A DNA stretch of 64,000 nucleotides from positions 1,426,001-1,490,000 of the forward strand of contig NZ_CP059987.1 in NCBI RefSeq assembly GCF_014483895.1, written 5' to 3'. Origin of the DNA: Protaetiibacter sp. SSC-01. GTDB taxonomy: Bacteria > Actinomycetota > Actinomycetes > Actinomycetales > Microbacteriaceae. The notes below the pieces were generated by a model, which saw nothing but the letters and a program-made list of their open reading frames with translations, ran no database searches and had not been told where the DNA came from. Made by a program: the position numbers and the translations under genes. Positions 53,198 to 63,233 of this stretch are shown piece after piece (position 1 is the first letter of the stretch; each line of letters begins with the position of its first letter).

Positions 53198-54427
53198 TCA
53201 GCCCATCCCGAAGATGATCTCGGGATGTCCGAGGCGCCACCAGGGGCCCGGGTCGTCGACCTCCTGCGCGAGCACGAGCGGCACCGAGACCGTCGTCGTG
53301 CCCGCCGTGAAGACGAGCTCGCCGACCTCCTCGCCCTGCTCGGCGAGCCGGATGTCGTCCGCCGTCACGCGCGCCGTGATCGGGGTGTCGCCCCACACGA
53401 CGACCGAGGCATCGTGTGCCGCGACGGCATCCGCTCGGTCGCCCCACGGGGTCTCGTAGCTCGCGAGCACCTCGCCCGCCGCGACGAGGGGCACCTCGCG
53501 GTAGCCCGCCTGCACCTGCTCGATCATCGAGCGGATGGCGGCGTTGATCGTCGCGTGGTCGGGGCCGTCGAGGACGACGCCCACGAGGTCGATCTCGCGC
53601 GAGCCGACGGTGATCGTCGCGGAGAACAGCAGGTTCGCACCCTCGAGGGTGCCCGTCTTGATGCCGTCGATCCCGTTCACGCCGAGGAGCTTGTTGGTGT
53701 TCTCGACCGCCCCGATGTTGCTGAGCGACGCGCTCGGCATCGCGACGATCTCGGCCACGACGGGGTGCTCGAGTGCGAGCTCCCCGAGCCGGAGCAGCTC
53801 GGTGGCCGTCGCCGTGCTGCCCTCGTCGAGCCCCGAGGTGTCGACGACCTGGATGCCGGGCAGCCCGTGCGCGTCGAGCCACGTGCGCGCCGCCGCGAGG
53901 TAGGCGTCGACGGAGCCGAACGCCCACACGGCGAGCGACGTCGAGTAGTTGTTGGCCGACGGGATGAGCATGAGCTCGAGCAGCTCCCGTTCGCTGTACA
54001 CCTGCCCGGCGCGCACGGGCTTCACGGAGCCGTTCCGCATGAGGTAGTCGCGGTAATAGCCCACGTCGGTCGAGGTCATCGTGATCGAGGGGCCCGGCTC
54101 CCCCGGCGCGAGCGGGTGCGCGTCGAGCACGACGAGGGCCGTGATGACCTTCGTGATGCTCGCCATGGGCAGCGGCGCGGTCGTCCCGGCCTGCGCGAGC
54201 ACGCCCTCCTGCCCGATCGCCGCGATGGCGGATGCGCCGTAGCCGGGCAGGCTCGTCGTGGCGGCGGCAGGCGTCGCGATCTGCGGGGCCGCGACCACGG
54301 CATCCGTCTCGGCGACGGGCGCGAGGAGCGTCAGCGGCAGGTAGGCGATACCGCCCAGCACGGCGAAGAGGCCGCCGAACACCGCGATGCGCCGTCGTCG
54401 GTAGACCTGGCGTCGGGTGAGGGGCAC
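53198..54427 (-). CDS. D-alanyl-D-alanine carboxypeptidase (penicillin-binding protein)
   Basis: A 409-residue serine peptidase that trims peptidoglycan stem peptides. Motifs: SxxK in MASITKVITAL, SxN in PSANNYS, and KTG in DGIKTGTLEGA. An N-terminal basic region (RRQVYRRRRI) and a membrane helix place the domain outside the cell. I use GTG 54427, since GATAAT ends exactly 6 nt upstream; a longer in-frame extension is not conserved-looking. The C-terminal region is beta-rich. Confidence 0.93.
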   Translation of the reverse strand: MPLTRRQVYRRRRIAVFGGLFAVLGGIAYLPLTLLAPVAETDAVVAAPQIATPAAATTSLPGYGASAIAAIGQEGVLAQAGTTAPLPMASITKVITALVVLDAHPLAPGEPGPSITMTSTDVGYYRDYLMRNGSVKPVRAGQVYSERELLELMLIPSANNYSTSLAVWAFGSVDAYLAAARTWLDAHGLPGIQVVDTSGLDEGSTATATELLRLGELALEHPVVAEIVAMPSASLSNIGAVENTNKLLGVNGIDGIKTGTLEGANLLFSATITVGSREIDLVGVVLDGPDHATINAAIRSMIEQVQAGYREVPLVAAGEVLASYETPWGDRADAVAAHDASVVVWGDTPITARVTADDIRLAEQGEEVGELVFTAGTTTVSVPLVLAQEVDDPGPWWRLGHPEIIFGMG

Positions 54428-54433
54428 CGGAGC

Positions 54434-54439
54434 ATTATC
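54434..54439 (-). promoter_or_regulatory. -10 element for the D,D-carboxypeptidase
   Basis: GATAAT on the minus strand ends 6 nt before GTG 54427, one of the clearest leaderless arrangements in this window, and it fixes the start codon. Confidence 0.5.
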
Positions 54440-54509
54440 CCGGTCGCGCGCCGGGAGGTTGCCGAGGCGCCGCCGCACGCGTCGATCCCTCGCTCCCCAC
54501 CCCCCAGAG

Positions 54510-54573
54510 ATAGTTCCCGTTCCGCGCGTTTGCACCCGTTCGTTCGGCGACTAACACGCGGAACGGGAACTAT
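54510..54573. repeat. Dispersed palindromic repeat, copy B
   Basis: Arms 54510-54526 and 54557-54573 are an exact 17-bp inverted repeat (ATAGTTCCCGTTCCGCG). The internal TTCGGCGACTAACACGCGG (from 54543) differs by one base from copy A (21427-21488) in the same orientation. The right arm contains the TAG stop of the methyltransferase gene at 54570, so the element has become part of the gene end. Confidence 0.78.
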
Positions 54574-55376
54574 GGCACGACGCGGAGTGCCCAGAGGGCG
54601 ACAGCGGATGCCGCGGCGACGTTGAGGGAGTCGATGCCCCGCTGCATGGGGATGGTGACGACGCGGTCGGCGTTCGTGAGAGCCGCGCGGCTCAGGCCGT
54701 CGCCCTCCGTGCCGAACAGCAGAGCGACCCGCTCGGGAGGATCGGCCGCGTAGGCGTCGAGGCTCACGGCCTCGTCATCGAGCGCGAGGGCGGCGATCTC
54801 GAACCCGGCCGCGTGCAGCTCGTCGGCACCCTGCGGCCACTCGGGCAGCCGCGTCCACGGCACCTGCAGCACGGCGGCCATGCTCACGCGCACCGAACGG
54901 CGGTAGAGCGGGTCGGCGCAGCGCGGCGTGACGAGCACGGCATCCGCTCCGAGGCCCGCGACGGCGCGGAAGATCGCCCCGACGTTGGTGTGGTCGACGA
55001 TGTCCTCGAGCACGACGACACGCCGGGCGTCGCGCAGCAGCTCGGCGACGCTCGGGAGCTCGGGGCGGTGCATCGACGCGAGGGCACCGCGGTGCAGCAC
55101 GAAGCCTGTGATCTGCTGGAGCAGCTCGGGTGGCGCAACGTACACGTCGACGTCGACGTCGGCGAGCAGGGGCTCGAGGTCGGGAATCCACTTCTCCTGC
55201 AGGAGCACCGAACGGGGGCGGTGGGCCGCCTCGAGCGCGCGCTGGATGACCTTCGTCGACTCGGCGATGTAGAGCCCGCCCTCGGGCTCGGAGAGTCGGC
55301 GGAGCACGACGTCGGTGAGGCGGAGGTAGTCGGTGAGCCGGGGGTCGGCGGGGTCGTCGACCGGCACGAGCTGCAT
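54570..55376 (-). CDS. SpoU/TrmH-family RNA 2'-O-methyltransferase
   Basis: A 268-residue RNA methyltransferase with a deep trefoil knot. An N-terminal substrate-binding part (FVLHRGALA) precedes the SpoU domain: LEDIVDHTNVGAIFRAVAGLGADAVL (motif 1), LLFGTEGDGLS (motif 2) and IPMQRGIDSLNVAAASAVAL (motif 3). The RNA target (rRNA or tRNA) is not decided. CAGAAT ends 6 nt before the ATG. The stop codon lies within palindromic repeat copy B. Confidence 0.93.
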   Translation of the reverse strand: MQLVPVDDPADPRLTDYLRLTDVVLRRLSEPEGGLYIAESTKVIQRALEAAHRPRSVLLQEKWIPDLEPLLADVDVDVYVAPPELLQQITGFVLHRGALASMHRPELPSVAELLRDARRVVVLEDIVDHTNVGAIFRAVAGLGADAVLVTPRCADPLYRRSVRVSMAAVLQVPWTRLPEWPQGADELHAAGFEIAALALDDEAVSLDAYAADPPERVALLFGTEGDGLSRAALTNADRVVTIPMQRGIDSLNVAAASAVALWALRVVP

Positions 55377-55448
55377 GCGTCGATTCTGCCAGCCGAAACA
55401 TCCCGGAAAACTCCGGGGCCTACGCTGAGGGGGCGGAAGGAGGCACGG

Positions 55449-56309
55449 ATGTCGATCGCGACGCTTCCCGCACCGGGCGATGCGACGGGCACGCTCGCGC
55501 CCGCGCTCGACGCCGCGGAGCGCCTCCTCGCCGGGCGCCGCATCGCCGTGCTGACGGGCGCCGGCATCTCGACCGACTCCGGCATCCCCGACTACCGCGG
55601 CGCGGGGGCTCCCGTGCACCGCAAGCCCATGGACTTCTCCGCCTTCCTCGGCGACGAGCGCTCCCGTAAGCGCTACTGGGCGGGCAGCCACCTCGGCTGG
55701 AGCCACTTCTCGACCGCGACGCCCAACGCGGGCCACCGCGCCCTCGCCGAGCTCGAGGCGGACGGGGTCGTCACGGGCATCGTCACGCAGAACGTCGACG
55801 GCCTCCACGCGCGCGCCGGCTCGCGCCGCGTCGTCGAGCTCCACGGGGCGATGCGCCGCGTCACGTGCCTCACGTGCGGTCAGACCTTCGCTCGCGCGGA
55901 CATCGCCGAGCGCATGACGCGCGAGAACCCCTGGCTCGGCTACCCGGATGCCATCGAATCGGGCCCCGACGGCGACGTGCAGATCGACTACGTCGACCAG
56001 ATGATCGTGCCGACGTGCACGGTGTGCGGCGGCATGCTCAAGCCCGACGTCGTCTTCTTCGGCGAGTTCGTGCCCCAGACCGTCTTCGCCTCGGCGCGCG
56101 CGATCGTCCGGGGATCTGACGCGCTCATCATCGCCGGCTCCTCGCTCGTCGTGAACTCCGGCATCCGCCTGCTCGATCAGGCCGTCAAGGCCCGGATGCC
56201 CGTCGTCATCGTCAACCGAGGCGAGACGAGGGGCGACCGACGCGCGAGCCTCAAGATCGACGCGGGCGCCTCCGAGGTGCTGGGCGCCCTCGCCGCGCGG
56301 CTTCGGTAG
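55449..56309 (+). CDS. Sir2-family NAD-dependent protein deacylase
   Basis: A 286-residue sirtuin: the NAD-binding GAGISTDSGIPDYRG at about 37-51, TQNVDGLH, the catalytic His132 in ELHGAM and a zinc site with Cys140/Cys143 and Cys190/Cys193. GSSLVVNSG and NRGETRGD follow. It removes acyl groups from lysines using NAD. The start ATG 55449 has a strong GGAAGGAGG ribosome site and a TACGCT hexamer further upstream, so this gene is not leaderless. Confidence 0.95.
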   Translation: MSIATLPAPGDATGTLAPALDAAERLLAGRRIAVLTGAGISTDSGIPDYRGAGAPVHRKPMDFSAFLGDERSRKRYWAGSHLGWSHFSTATPNAGHRALAELEADGVVTGIVTQNVDGLHARAGSRRVVELHGAMRRVTCLTCGQTFARADIAERMTRENPWLGYPDAIESGPDGDVQIDYVDQMIVPTCTVCGGMLKPDVVFFGEFVPQTVFASARAIVRGSDALIIAGSSLVVNSGIRLLDQAVKARMPVVIVNRGETRGDRRASLKIDAGASEVLGALAARLR

Positions 56310-56349
56310 TCTCGTTCCTCCGGGCCGACGGGCCCGCACCGGAGGACCC

Positions 56350-57003
56350 ATGACCGAGCTGTACCTCGTGCGCCACGGCGAGACCGACTGGAACGCGGCG
56401 CGCCGCATCCAGGGGCGGACGGACATCCCGCTCAACGACGCGGGCCGCGCGCAGGCGCGCCAGGCCGCCGAGCTGCTCGCGCGCCGCCGCTGGGACGCGG
56501 TCTACTCGAGCCCGCTGTCGCGCGCGCACGAGACCGCGAGCATCATCGCCGAGCGTCTCGGCATCGACGAGGTGACGGATGTCGCCGAGCTCGTCGAGCG
56601 CGACTACGGCGACGCCGAGGGCATGAGCTTCGAGCAGATCGAGGCGCTCTACCCCGAGGGCGTCCGCGCGCCCGGGCAGGAGACGCGCGCCGAGGTCGCC
56701 GCGCGTGTCGTCCCCGCCCTCCTCGCACTCGCGGAGCGGCATCCGGGCGAGCGGATCCTCGTCGTGAGCCACGGCGGCGCCATCCGCTCGGTGCTGCAGA
56801 CCGCAGAGCCCGAGACGCAGCATCCGCGCATCACGAACGCCTCCGTGCACAGCTTCCGCGTCGAGGACGGCGCGCTGCGGCTCATCGCCTTCGACGACCC
56901 GATCGAGGAGGAGTCGATCCTGCCCGAGTGCGAGGACATCGACGCCCAGAACGCCGTCGAGGCGGCCGAGGACGGCGAGCCCCTGCAGGCGGTGGACGCC
57001 TGA
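56350..57003 (+). CDS. Histidine phosphatase family protein
   Basis: A 217-residue phosphoglycerate-mutase-like phosphatase: LVRHGETDWN with catalytic His, QGRTDIPLNDAGRAQA, SPLSRAHETA, and VVSHGGAIRS with the second His. The substrate is unknown. It has a GGAGGA ribosome site and TAGTCT as a possible -10, following the sirtuin by 40 nt. Its TGA overlaps the ATG of the YbaK-like gene (TGATG). Confidence 0.92.
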   Translation: MTELYLVRHGETDWNAARRIQGRTDIPLNDAGRAQARQAAELLARRRWDAVYSSPLSRAHETASIIAERLGIDEVTDVAELVERDYGDAEGMSFEQIEALYPEGVRAPGQETRAEVAARVVPALLALAERHPGERILVVSHGGAIRSVLQTAEPETQHPRITNASVHSFRVEDGALRLIAFDDPIEEESILPECEDIDAQNAVEAAEDGEPLQAVDA

Positions 57004-57464
57004 TGGGGGCTGCGGACACCTATGCCGAGCGCCTGCGCGCGCTCGGTCTCGAGGTCGAGATCCGCGAGTTCCCCGAGGGCACGCACACGGCGCAGGATGC
57101 GGCGGATGCGATCGGCTGCCCCGTCGCGGCGATCGTCAAGAGCCTTGTCTTCACGCTCGACGGCGAGCCGCTGCTCGCGCTCGTGTCGGGTGCGAACCGC
57201 GTCGACACGGATGCGCTCGGCGCGCGTCTCGGCGGCACGCTCGGCAAGGCCGACGCCCGCACGGTGAAAGAGGCGACGGGCTTCTCGATCGGCGGCGTCC
57301 CGCCGCTCGCGCACGCCCGTCCGCTCCACACCGTGATCGACGAGGATCTCCTGACGCTCGAGGTGCTGTGGGCCGCCGCGGGCACGGCGTCGAGCGTCTT
57401 CGCGATCGCGCCCGGCGACCTCGTACGTCTCGCGGGCGGCGAGGTGCTCCCCGTCGCCCGTTGA
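57003..57464 (+). CDS. YbaK/EbsC-type aminoacyl-tRNA deacylase
   Basis: A 153-residue YbaK-domain protein; such proteins hydrolyse mischarged tRNAs (for example Cys-tRNA-Pro). Landmarks: AIGCPVAAIVKSLVF with the catalytic Lys, GANRVDTDALG, and GFSIGGVPPLAH near the active site. The ATG overlaps the upstream phosphatase stop. Which amino acid is removed is not clear from sequence. Confidence 0.9.
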   Translation: MGAADTYAERLRALGLEVEIREFPEGTHTAQDAADAIGCPVAAIVKSLVFTLDGEPLLALVSGANRVDTDALGARLGGTLGKADARTVKEATGFSIGGVPPLAHARPLHTVIDEDLLTLEVLWAAAGTASSVFAIAPGDLVRLAGGEVLPVAR

Positions 57465-57518
57465 TTGGTCGGTTTCCCGCCTCATACGGCCCGGATGAGG
57501 CCGATCACCGACCGGTCA
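57462..57518. terminator. Imperfect nested hairpin between convergent genes
   Basis: GGTCGGT (57467-57473) pairs with ACCGACC (57507-57513), and CCTCAT (57480-57485) pairs with ATGAGG (57495-57500) inside it. It overlaps the stop codons of the YbaK-like gene and the glycosyltransferase and could end both transcripts. Confidence 0.5.
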
Positions 57519-58601
57519 GCGAGGGGTGCGCGCCACCCGGTCGAGCAGCTCGAGCAGCACCGCGGCGGAGCGGTTCCAGTCGAAGTGGGCGGCCTGCGCG
57601 CGTGACGCGTCCGAGCGGCGCTTCCATTCGGCGGGGTCGCCGAGGGTGCGGATGGCGGATGCGACGGAGGCGTCGTCGCGCGGGTCGGCGTAGACGGCGG
57701 CCTCTCCCCCGATCTCCCGGAAGATGGGGATGTCCGAGACGACGACAGGCGTACCGCGCACCATGGCCTCGACGAGCGGCAGACCGAAGCCCTCGTCGAG
57801 CGACATCGTGACGAGCGCGAGCGCGCCGTCGAGCAGCGCGCCGTACTCCTCGTCGGTCACGCCGTCGTGGATCACGAGCGACCCCGCGGGGGCCAGCGCT
57901 TCGAAGCGGGCGCGGTCGGCGGGCGAGATGCGGCTCAGAAGGTGCAGTCGGTGGCCCGGCAGCTCGTGGAGCGCCCGTGCGAGCGCCTCGACGTTCTTGT
58001 ACGGCATGAACGAGCCCATGTAGAGCAGGTCGCGGCCCTCCGGCTGCGTGCGGGCGGCATCCGCCTCCACGGGGTCGGCGGCGTTCGAGACGATCGTGAT
58101 CGGCCGGTCGGTGAGCCGGTGCTCGCGCATGAGATCGCGCGTCGTCGCGGAGACGGTCGCGACGGCGTCCGCGCGGTTGAGGAGCACCCGCTGGGGCCAC
58201 CACGCGAGGTGGTAGAGCCGCCACAGGATGCGCACCGGCCACGGGAGGTCACGCGGGGGCGTGCGGTTCCGGTAGTAGATGAGGTCGTGCAGCGTCAGCA
58301 CGAGGCCGTAGCGGCGGCCCCACGACCCGATCGTCTGCATGGGGCTGAAGAGCACATCCGGCTCGAGGCGGTTGAGGCGCCGTGCGATCGTGAGCTCGCG
58401 CGGACTCGTGGGCGAGGTCGCGAGCTCCCACGGCAGCTCGGGCAGCATCGCGAGCTGGCCCTCATCGGAGACGACCATGACGACCTCATGCCCCGCATCG
58501 TGTGCGAGGGGCGCGAGCGACGCCACGAGGTTGGCGGTGTAGCGGCTGATCCCGTCGTGCCGCGGGAAGCGGATGTAGCGGCAGTCGACGAGGATCCTCA
58601 C
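57516..58601 (-). CDS. Glycosyltransferase family 4-like protein
   Basis: A 361-residue GT-B fold enzyme: an N-terminal domain with DGISRYTANLVASL, then TLHDLIYYRNR and ADAVATVSATTRDLM, and the C-terminal donor-binding domain with YMGSFMPYKNVEAL and SLDEGFGLPLVEAMVRGTPVV (E-x7-E motif). It transfers a sugar to an unknown acceptor. The start is GTG 58601 (VRILVDCRYI), overlapping the hydrolase stop (GTGA), so the two are coupled. Confidence 0.92.
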   Translation of the reverse strand: MRILVDCRYIRFPRHDGISRYTANLVASLAPLAHDAGHEVVMVVSDEGQLAMLPELPWELATSPTSPRELTIARRLNRLEPDVLFSPMQTIGSWGRRYGLVLTLHDLIYYRNRTPPRDLPWPVRILWRLYHLAWWPQRVLLNRADAVATVSATTRDLMREHRLTDRPITIVSNAADPVEADAARTQPEGRDLLYMGSFMPYKNVEALARALHELPGHRLHLLSRISPADRARFEALAPAGSLVIHDGVTDEEYGALLDGALALVTMSLDEGFGLPLVEAMVRGTPVVVSDIPIFREIGGEAAVYADPRDDASVASAIRTLGDPAEWKRRSDASRAQAAHFDWNRSAAVLLELLDRVARTPR

Positions 58602-59518
58602 CGGGCGGCCCCTGGCGGCGTTCCCGCGGGAAGCGATGCGAGGAAGTCGCGGATGGCATCGGCGACGGGCCCGGGGGTCTCGTAGTGGGCGAGGTGGCCC
58701 GTGCCGGGCACCTCGACGAGGCGCGCGTCGGGGAAGAGGGCGACCGCCTCCCGCTGCCCCTCGATGGGCGCGATGCGGTCGACGGCGCCCGCGATGAGCA
58801 CGGTCGGCACCTGCACGCGCGGCGCGGCGGCGCGCACGTCCGTGCTGACCGACGCGTCGAACGCCTCGGCGACCGTGCGGGCGTCGGAGAAGCCGTTGAA
58901 GTAGCGGTGATGCTCCTCGTGGATCCACCTGCGCAGGGTGCGGTCGGGCGTCTTCACGAGGTTCATGCTCATGAACTGCACGATGACGGGGTTGCCGAGC
59001 CACACGCGCGCGAGGCTCTCGGGCATGGCCCGCGTCACGCCGTAGAAGGCGCGCGTGAGCCCCGTGATGCCCCGACCGGCCGCGACCTTCGGGTCGGTCG
59101 TGATGGGGTTCACGAGGATGAGCGCGCGAGCGGGCATACCGCCCGCGATCGCGTGCGACGACACCATCGAGCCGAAGGAATGCCCCAGCACGACCGGCGG
59201 CGCCGGCAGCTCGAGCGACGCGATGAAGGCGGCGAGCCAGCGACCGTAGCCCTCGATCGAGTGCGGGGCCTCGGTGAGCGGCGTCGACACGCCGAAGCCG
59301 GGCAGGTCGGGGCTCACGATCCGGATGCCGTCGAGCTGCGCGACGACCGGCTCGAGCCCGTGGTGGTCGCCCCGGTACCCGTGCACGAGCACGACGACAT
59401 CGCGGGCATCCGCAGGTCCGAAGTCCCAGTAGCGGGTGCGCGAGCCGAGGATCTGGGCCTCTCTCTCGCGGACCGGGATGCGGGCGAGGGCCTCGGCGTG
59501 CGGGGTCGGGACGGACAT
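58598..59518 (-). CDS. Alpha/beta-fold hydrolase
   Basis: A 306-residue hydrolase: the oxyanion HGYRGDHHG, nucleophile elbow GHSFGSM with Ser, Asp in IAGAVDRIAP and His in GTGHLAHYE. The substrate is unknown. TAGAAT ends 7 nt before the ATG (leaderless). It is coupled to the glycosyltransferase downstream, so the two may act in the same minor pathway. Confidence 0.93.
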   Translation of the reverse strand: MSVPTPHAEALARIPVREREAQILGSRTRYWDFGPADARDVVVLVHGYRGDHHGLEPVVAQLDGIRIVSPDLPGFGVSTPLTEAPHSIEGYGRWLAAFIASLELPAPPVVLGHSFGSMVSSHAIAGGMPARALILVNPITTDPKVAAGRGITGLTRAFYGVTRAMPESLARVWLGNPVIVQFMSMNLVKTPDRTLRRWIHEEHHRYFNGFSDARTVAEAFDASVSTDVRAAAPRVQVPTVLIAGAVDRIAPIEGQREAVALFPDARLVEVPGTGHLAHYETPGPVADAIRDFLASLPAGTPPGAAR

Positions 59519-59568
59519 CGTTGCGATTCTAGGCGTGCGTCCAGTGCAGAAGGTGTCAGACTCGATCC

Positions 59569-61296
<1,728 letters not shown>

Positions 61297-61316
61297 GCGG
61301 CGTCGTATCCCGCCTC

Positions 61317-61322
61317 TAGGCT
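61317..61322 (+). promoter_or_regulatory. -10 element for the exonuclease-Nudix gene
   Basis: TAGGCT ends 6 nt before the ATG at 61329, identical in sequence and spacing to the elements before argG and the DUF1905 gene. Confidence 0.5.
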
Positions 61323-61328
61323 TCGGCC

Positions 61329-62798
61329 ATGACGAGTTGGGCCGATCGCCTGGGCGTGTTCGACCTGGAGACCACCGGTGTCGACGTGGAGACCGCTCGC
61401 ATCGTGACCGCGTGCATCGCCGTCATCGACGCGAGCGGTGAGGTCGTCGATCGCTGGGACTGGCTCGCCGACCCCGAGGTCGAGATCCCGGAGGCGGCGT
61501 CGGCTGTGCACGGCATCACGACCGAGCGGGCGCGCGCCGAGGGTCGCCCGACCGGCGTCGTCGTCGCGGAGATCACGCAGACGCTGCGCACCCTCTTCGG
61601 GCTCGGCGTCCCCGTCGTCGTCTACAACGCGCCGTACGACCTCTCGCTGCTCGATCGGGAGTGCCGCCGCAACGAGCTCGAGCCCCTCATCGACCCGTCG
61701 CCCGTGGTCGACCCGCTCGTGCTCGACAAGCAGGTCGACACCTACCGCAAGGGCAAGCGCACGCTCGAGGCCGCGGCCGCCCACTACGGTGTGACGCTCG
61801 ACGACGCGCACGACGCGGGAGCGGATGCCATCGCAGCCGGGCGCGTCGCGCAGGCTCTCGTCGCGGCCCGCCCCGAGGAGCTCGACATCCCCATCGCCGA
61901 CCTCCACGGTCGGCAGGAGATCTGGTACGCCGAACAGGCCCGCCGCTTCCAGGACTACATCCGACGCCGCAAGGGAGACGAGAGCTTCACGGCATCGACG
62001 GCGTGGCCCGTCAAGTACCCCGCGCATCCGGGGGCCTACCGCGACACGCAGCCGATCCCCCCGCTCGAGCCGCGCCTGGGCCGCGTGCCCGTCATCGACT
62101 TCAGTCGGCCGCTCGGGCTGCAGCTCGCGGCCCCGCCGAGCGCTCCTCCGCCGCCCGCGGCCCTCGACGCGGCTCCCCCCAACCCGAGCGAGGCGTATCC
62201 GGGGCTCGTGCCGACATCCGAGCCTCCCGTCGTCGTGGAGCCCGTCGTCGAGCCCGCGCCGGAACCCGTACCTGAGCCCGAGCCGATCGTCGAGCCCGTC
62301 GCGGACGAGCCGGTCGTCGAGGCGGCACCCGCCGAGATCCCCGAGGAGCCGGAGCCCGAGCGCACGGGCGGCAGGCCGGCCGTGCTCCGCATCGCCGCGG
62401 CGATCGTCACCGATCCCGACGGACGCACCCTCCTCGTGCGCAAGACAGGCACGACGAGCTTCATGCAGCCGGGCGGCAAGATCGAGGAGGGCGAGAGCGC
62501 GATCGAGACGCTCACGCGCGAGCTCGCCGAGGAGATCGGCGTCGAGCTCGACGTGTCGACCGCCGAGTACCTGGGGCTCTTCCGCGCCGTCGCGGCCAAC
62601 GAGGAGAACACCGTCGTGCTCGCCGCCGTCTTCGCGATGGCGGTCGAGGGCGAGATCGCCGCATCGGGCGAGATCGAGGAGCTGCTGTGGGTCGACGACC
62701 CCGACCTCGACCTCGACGGCGTCGAGGTGGCGCCCCTCACCGTCGACGAGCTGCTGCCGCTGTGGGAGCGTCGCCGCGCTCAGGCCTTCGGCTTCTGA
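61329..62798 (+). CDS. DEDDh 3'-5' exonuclease fused to a Nudix hydrolase
   Basis: A 489-residue two-domain protein. Residues 1-230 form a DnaQ-like exonuclease with all five catalytic residues: Asp12 and Glu14 (FDLETTG), Asp104 (NAPYDLSLL), and His161 and Asp166 (HDAGADA). Residues about 255-350 are a Pro/Glu/Val-rich linker. Residues about 352-489 form a Nudix domain with a perfect box starting at Gly383 (GKIEEGE, then RELAEEIGV). The frame is continuous with no stop or compositional break. One possible role is linked removal of nucleic acid ends and cleaning of nucleotides, but substrates are unknown. The family exonuclease alone is usually about 230 residues. Confidence 0.9.
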   Translation: MTSWADRLGVFDLETTGVDVETARIVTACIAVIDASGEVVDRWDWLADPEVEIPEAASAVHGITTERARAEGRPTGVVVAEITQTLRTLFGLGVPVVVYNAPYDLSLLDRECRRNELEPLIDPSPVVDPLVLDKQVDTYRKGKRTLEAAAAHYGVTLDDAHDAGADAIAAGRVAQALVAARPEELDIPIADLHGRQEIWYAEQARRFQDYIRRRKGDESFTASTAWPVKYPAHPGAYRDTQPIPPLEPRLGRVPVIDFSRPLGLQLAAPPSAPPPPAALDAAPPNPSEAYPGLVPTSEPPVVVEPVVEPAPEPVPEPEPIVEPVADEPVVEAAPAEIPEEPEPERTGGRPAVLRIAAAIVTDPDGRTLLVRKTGTTSFMQPGGKIEEGESAIETLTRELAEEIGVELDVSTAEYLGLFRAVAANEENTVVLAAVFAMAVEGEIAASGEIEELLWVDDPDLDLDGVEVAPLTVDELLPLWERRRAQAFGF

Positions 62799-62815
62799 GC
62801 CCCGGCATCCGCTCC

Positions 62816-62850
62816 CCGGGAATGCACTCGCCGGGAATGCACTCCCCGGG
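62816..62850. repeat. Short tandem repeat, 15-bp unit
   Basis: CCGGGAATGCACTCG, then CCGGGAATGCACTCC, then CCGGG: 2.3 copies of a 15-bp unit in the short gap after the exonuclease-Nudix gene and just before its terminator. Confidence 0.7.
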
Positions 62851-62855
62851 CACAC

Positions 62856-62887
62856 GAAACGGCCCCGTCGCAGGACGGGGCCGTTTC
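62856..62887. terminator. Bidirectional terminator between exo-Nudix gene and rpmE2
   Basis: A perfect 14-bp stem (GAAACGGCCCCGTC with its complement; arms 62856-62869 and 62874-62887) with a GCAG loop. It ends in TTTC on either strand and sits between two convergent genes. Confidence 0.9.
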
Positions 62888-62906
62888 TGGCAGGTGCTCC
62901 TGCGGC

Positions 62907-63155
62907 TTACTTGCCGAAGTTCTTGTAGCGCGTGTTGAACTTCTCGACGCGGCCGGCGCTGTCGAGGATGCGCTGCTTGCCCGTGTAGAACGGGTGCGAG
63001 GCCGACGAGATCTCGACGTCCACGACCGGGTAGGTCTCGCCGTCCAGCTCGATGGTCTTGTCGCTCGTGAGGGTCGAGCGCGTGAGGAAGGTCTCGCCGC
63101 TCGCCAGGTCGCGGAAGACGATCGCCTGGTAGTCGGGGTGGATGTCGGTCTTCAT
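62907..63155 (-). CDS. rpmE2: 50S ribosomal protein L31 type B
   Basis: Eighty-two residues: [33 protein letters not shown], and [12 protein letters not shown] at the end. It lacks the CxxC zinc motif of the zinc-containing L31, so it is the zinc-independent paralogue that many bacteria use under zinc limitation. I start it at ATG 63155, with GAGG upstream. I see no obvious Zur box, and cannot say whether it is the only L31 gene in this genome. Confidence 0.95.
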   Translation of the reverse strand: MKTDIHPDYQAIVFRDLASGETFLTRSTLTSDKTIELDGETYPVVDVEISSASHPFYTGKQRILDSAGRVEKFNTRYKNFGK

Positions 63156-63233
63156 GAGGTACCTCAGTCGGAGATGGGTGAAAGGGGAAGTCGGCGGCAC
63201 GATGGGCCGACTGTCGAGTCTAGCAGACGAGAG

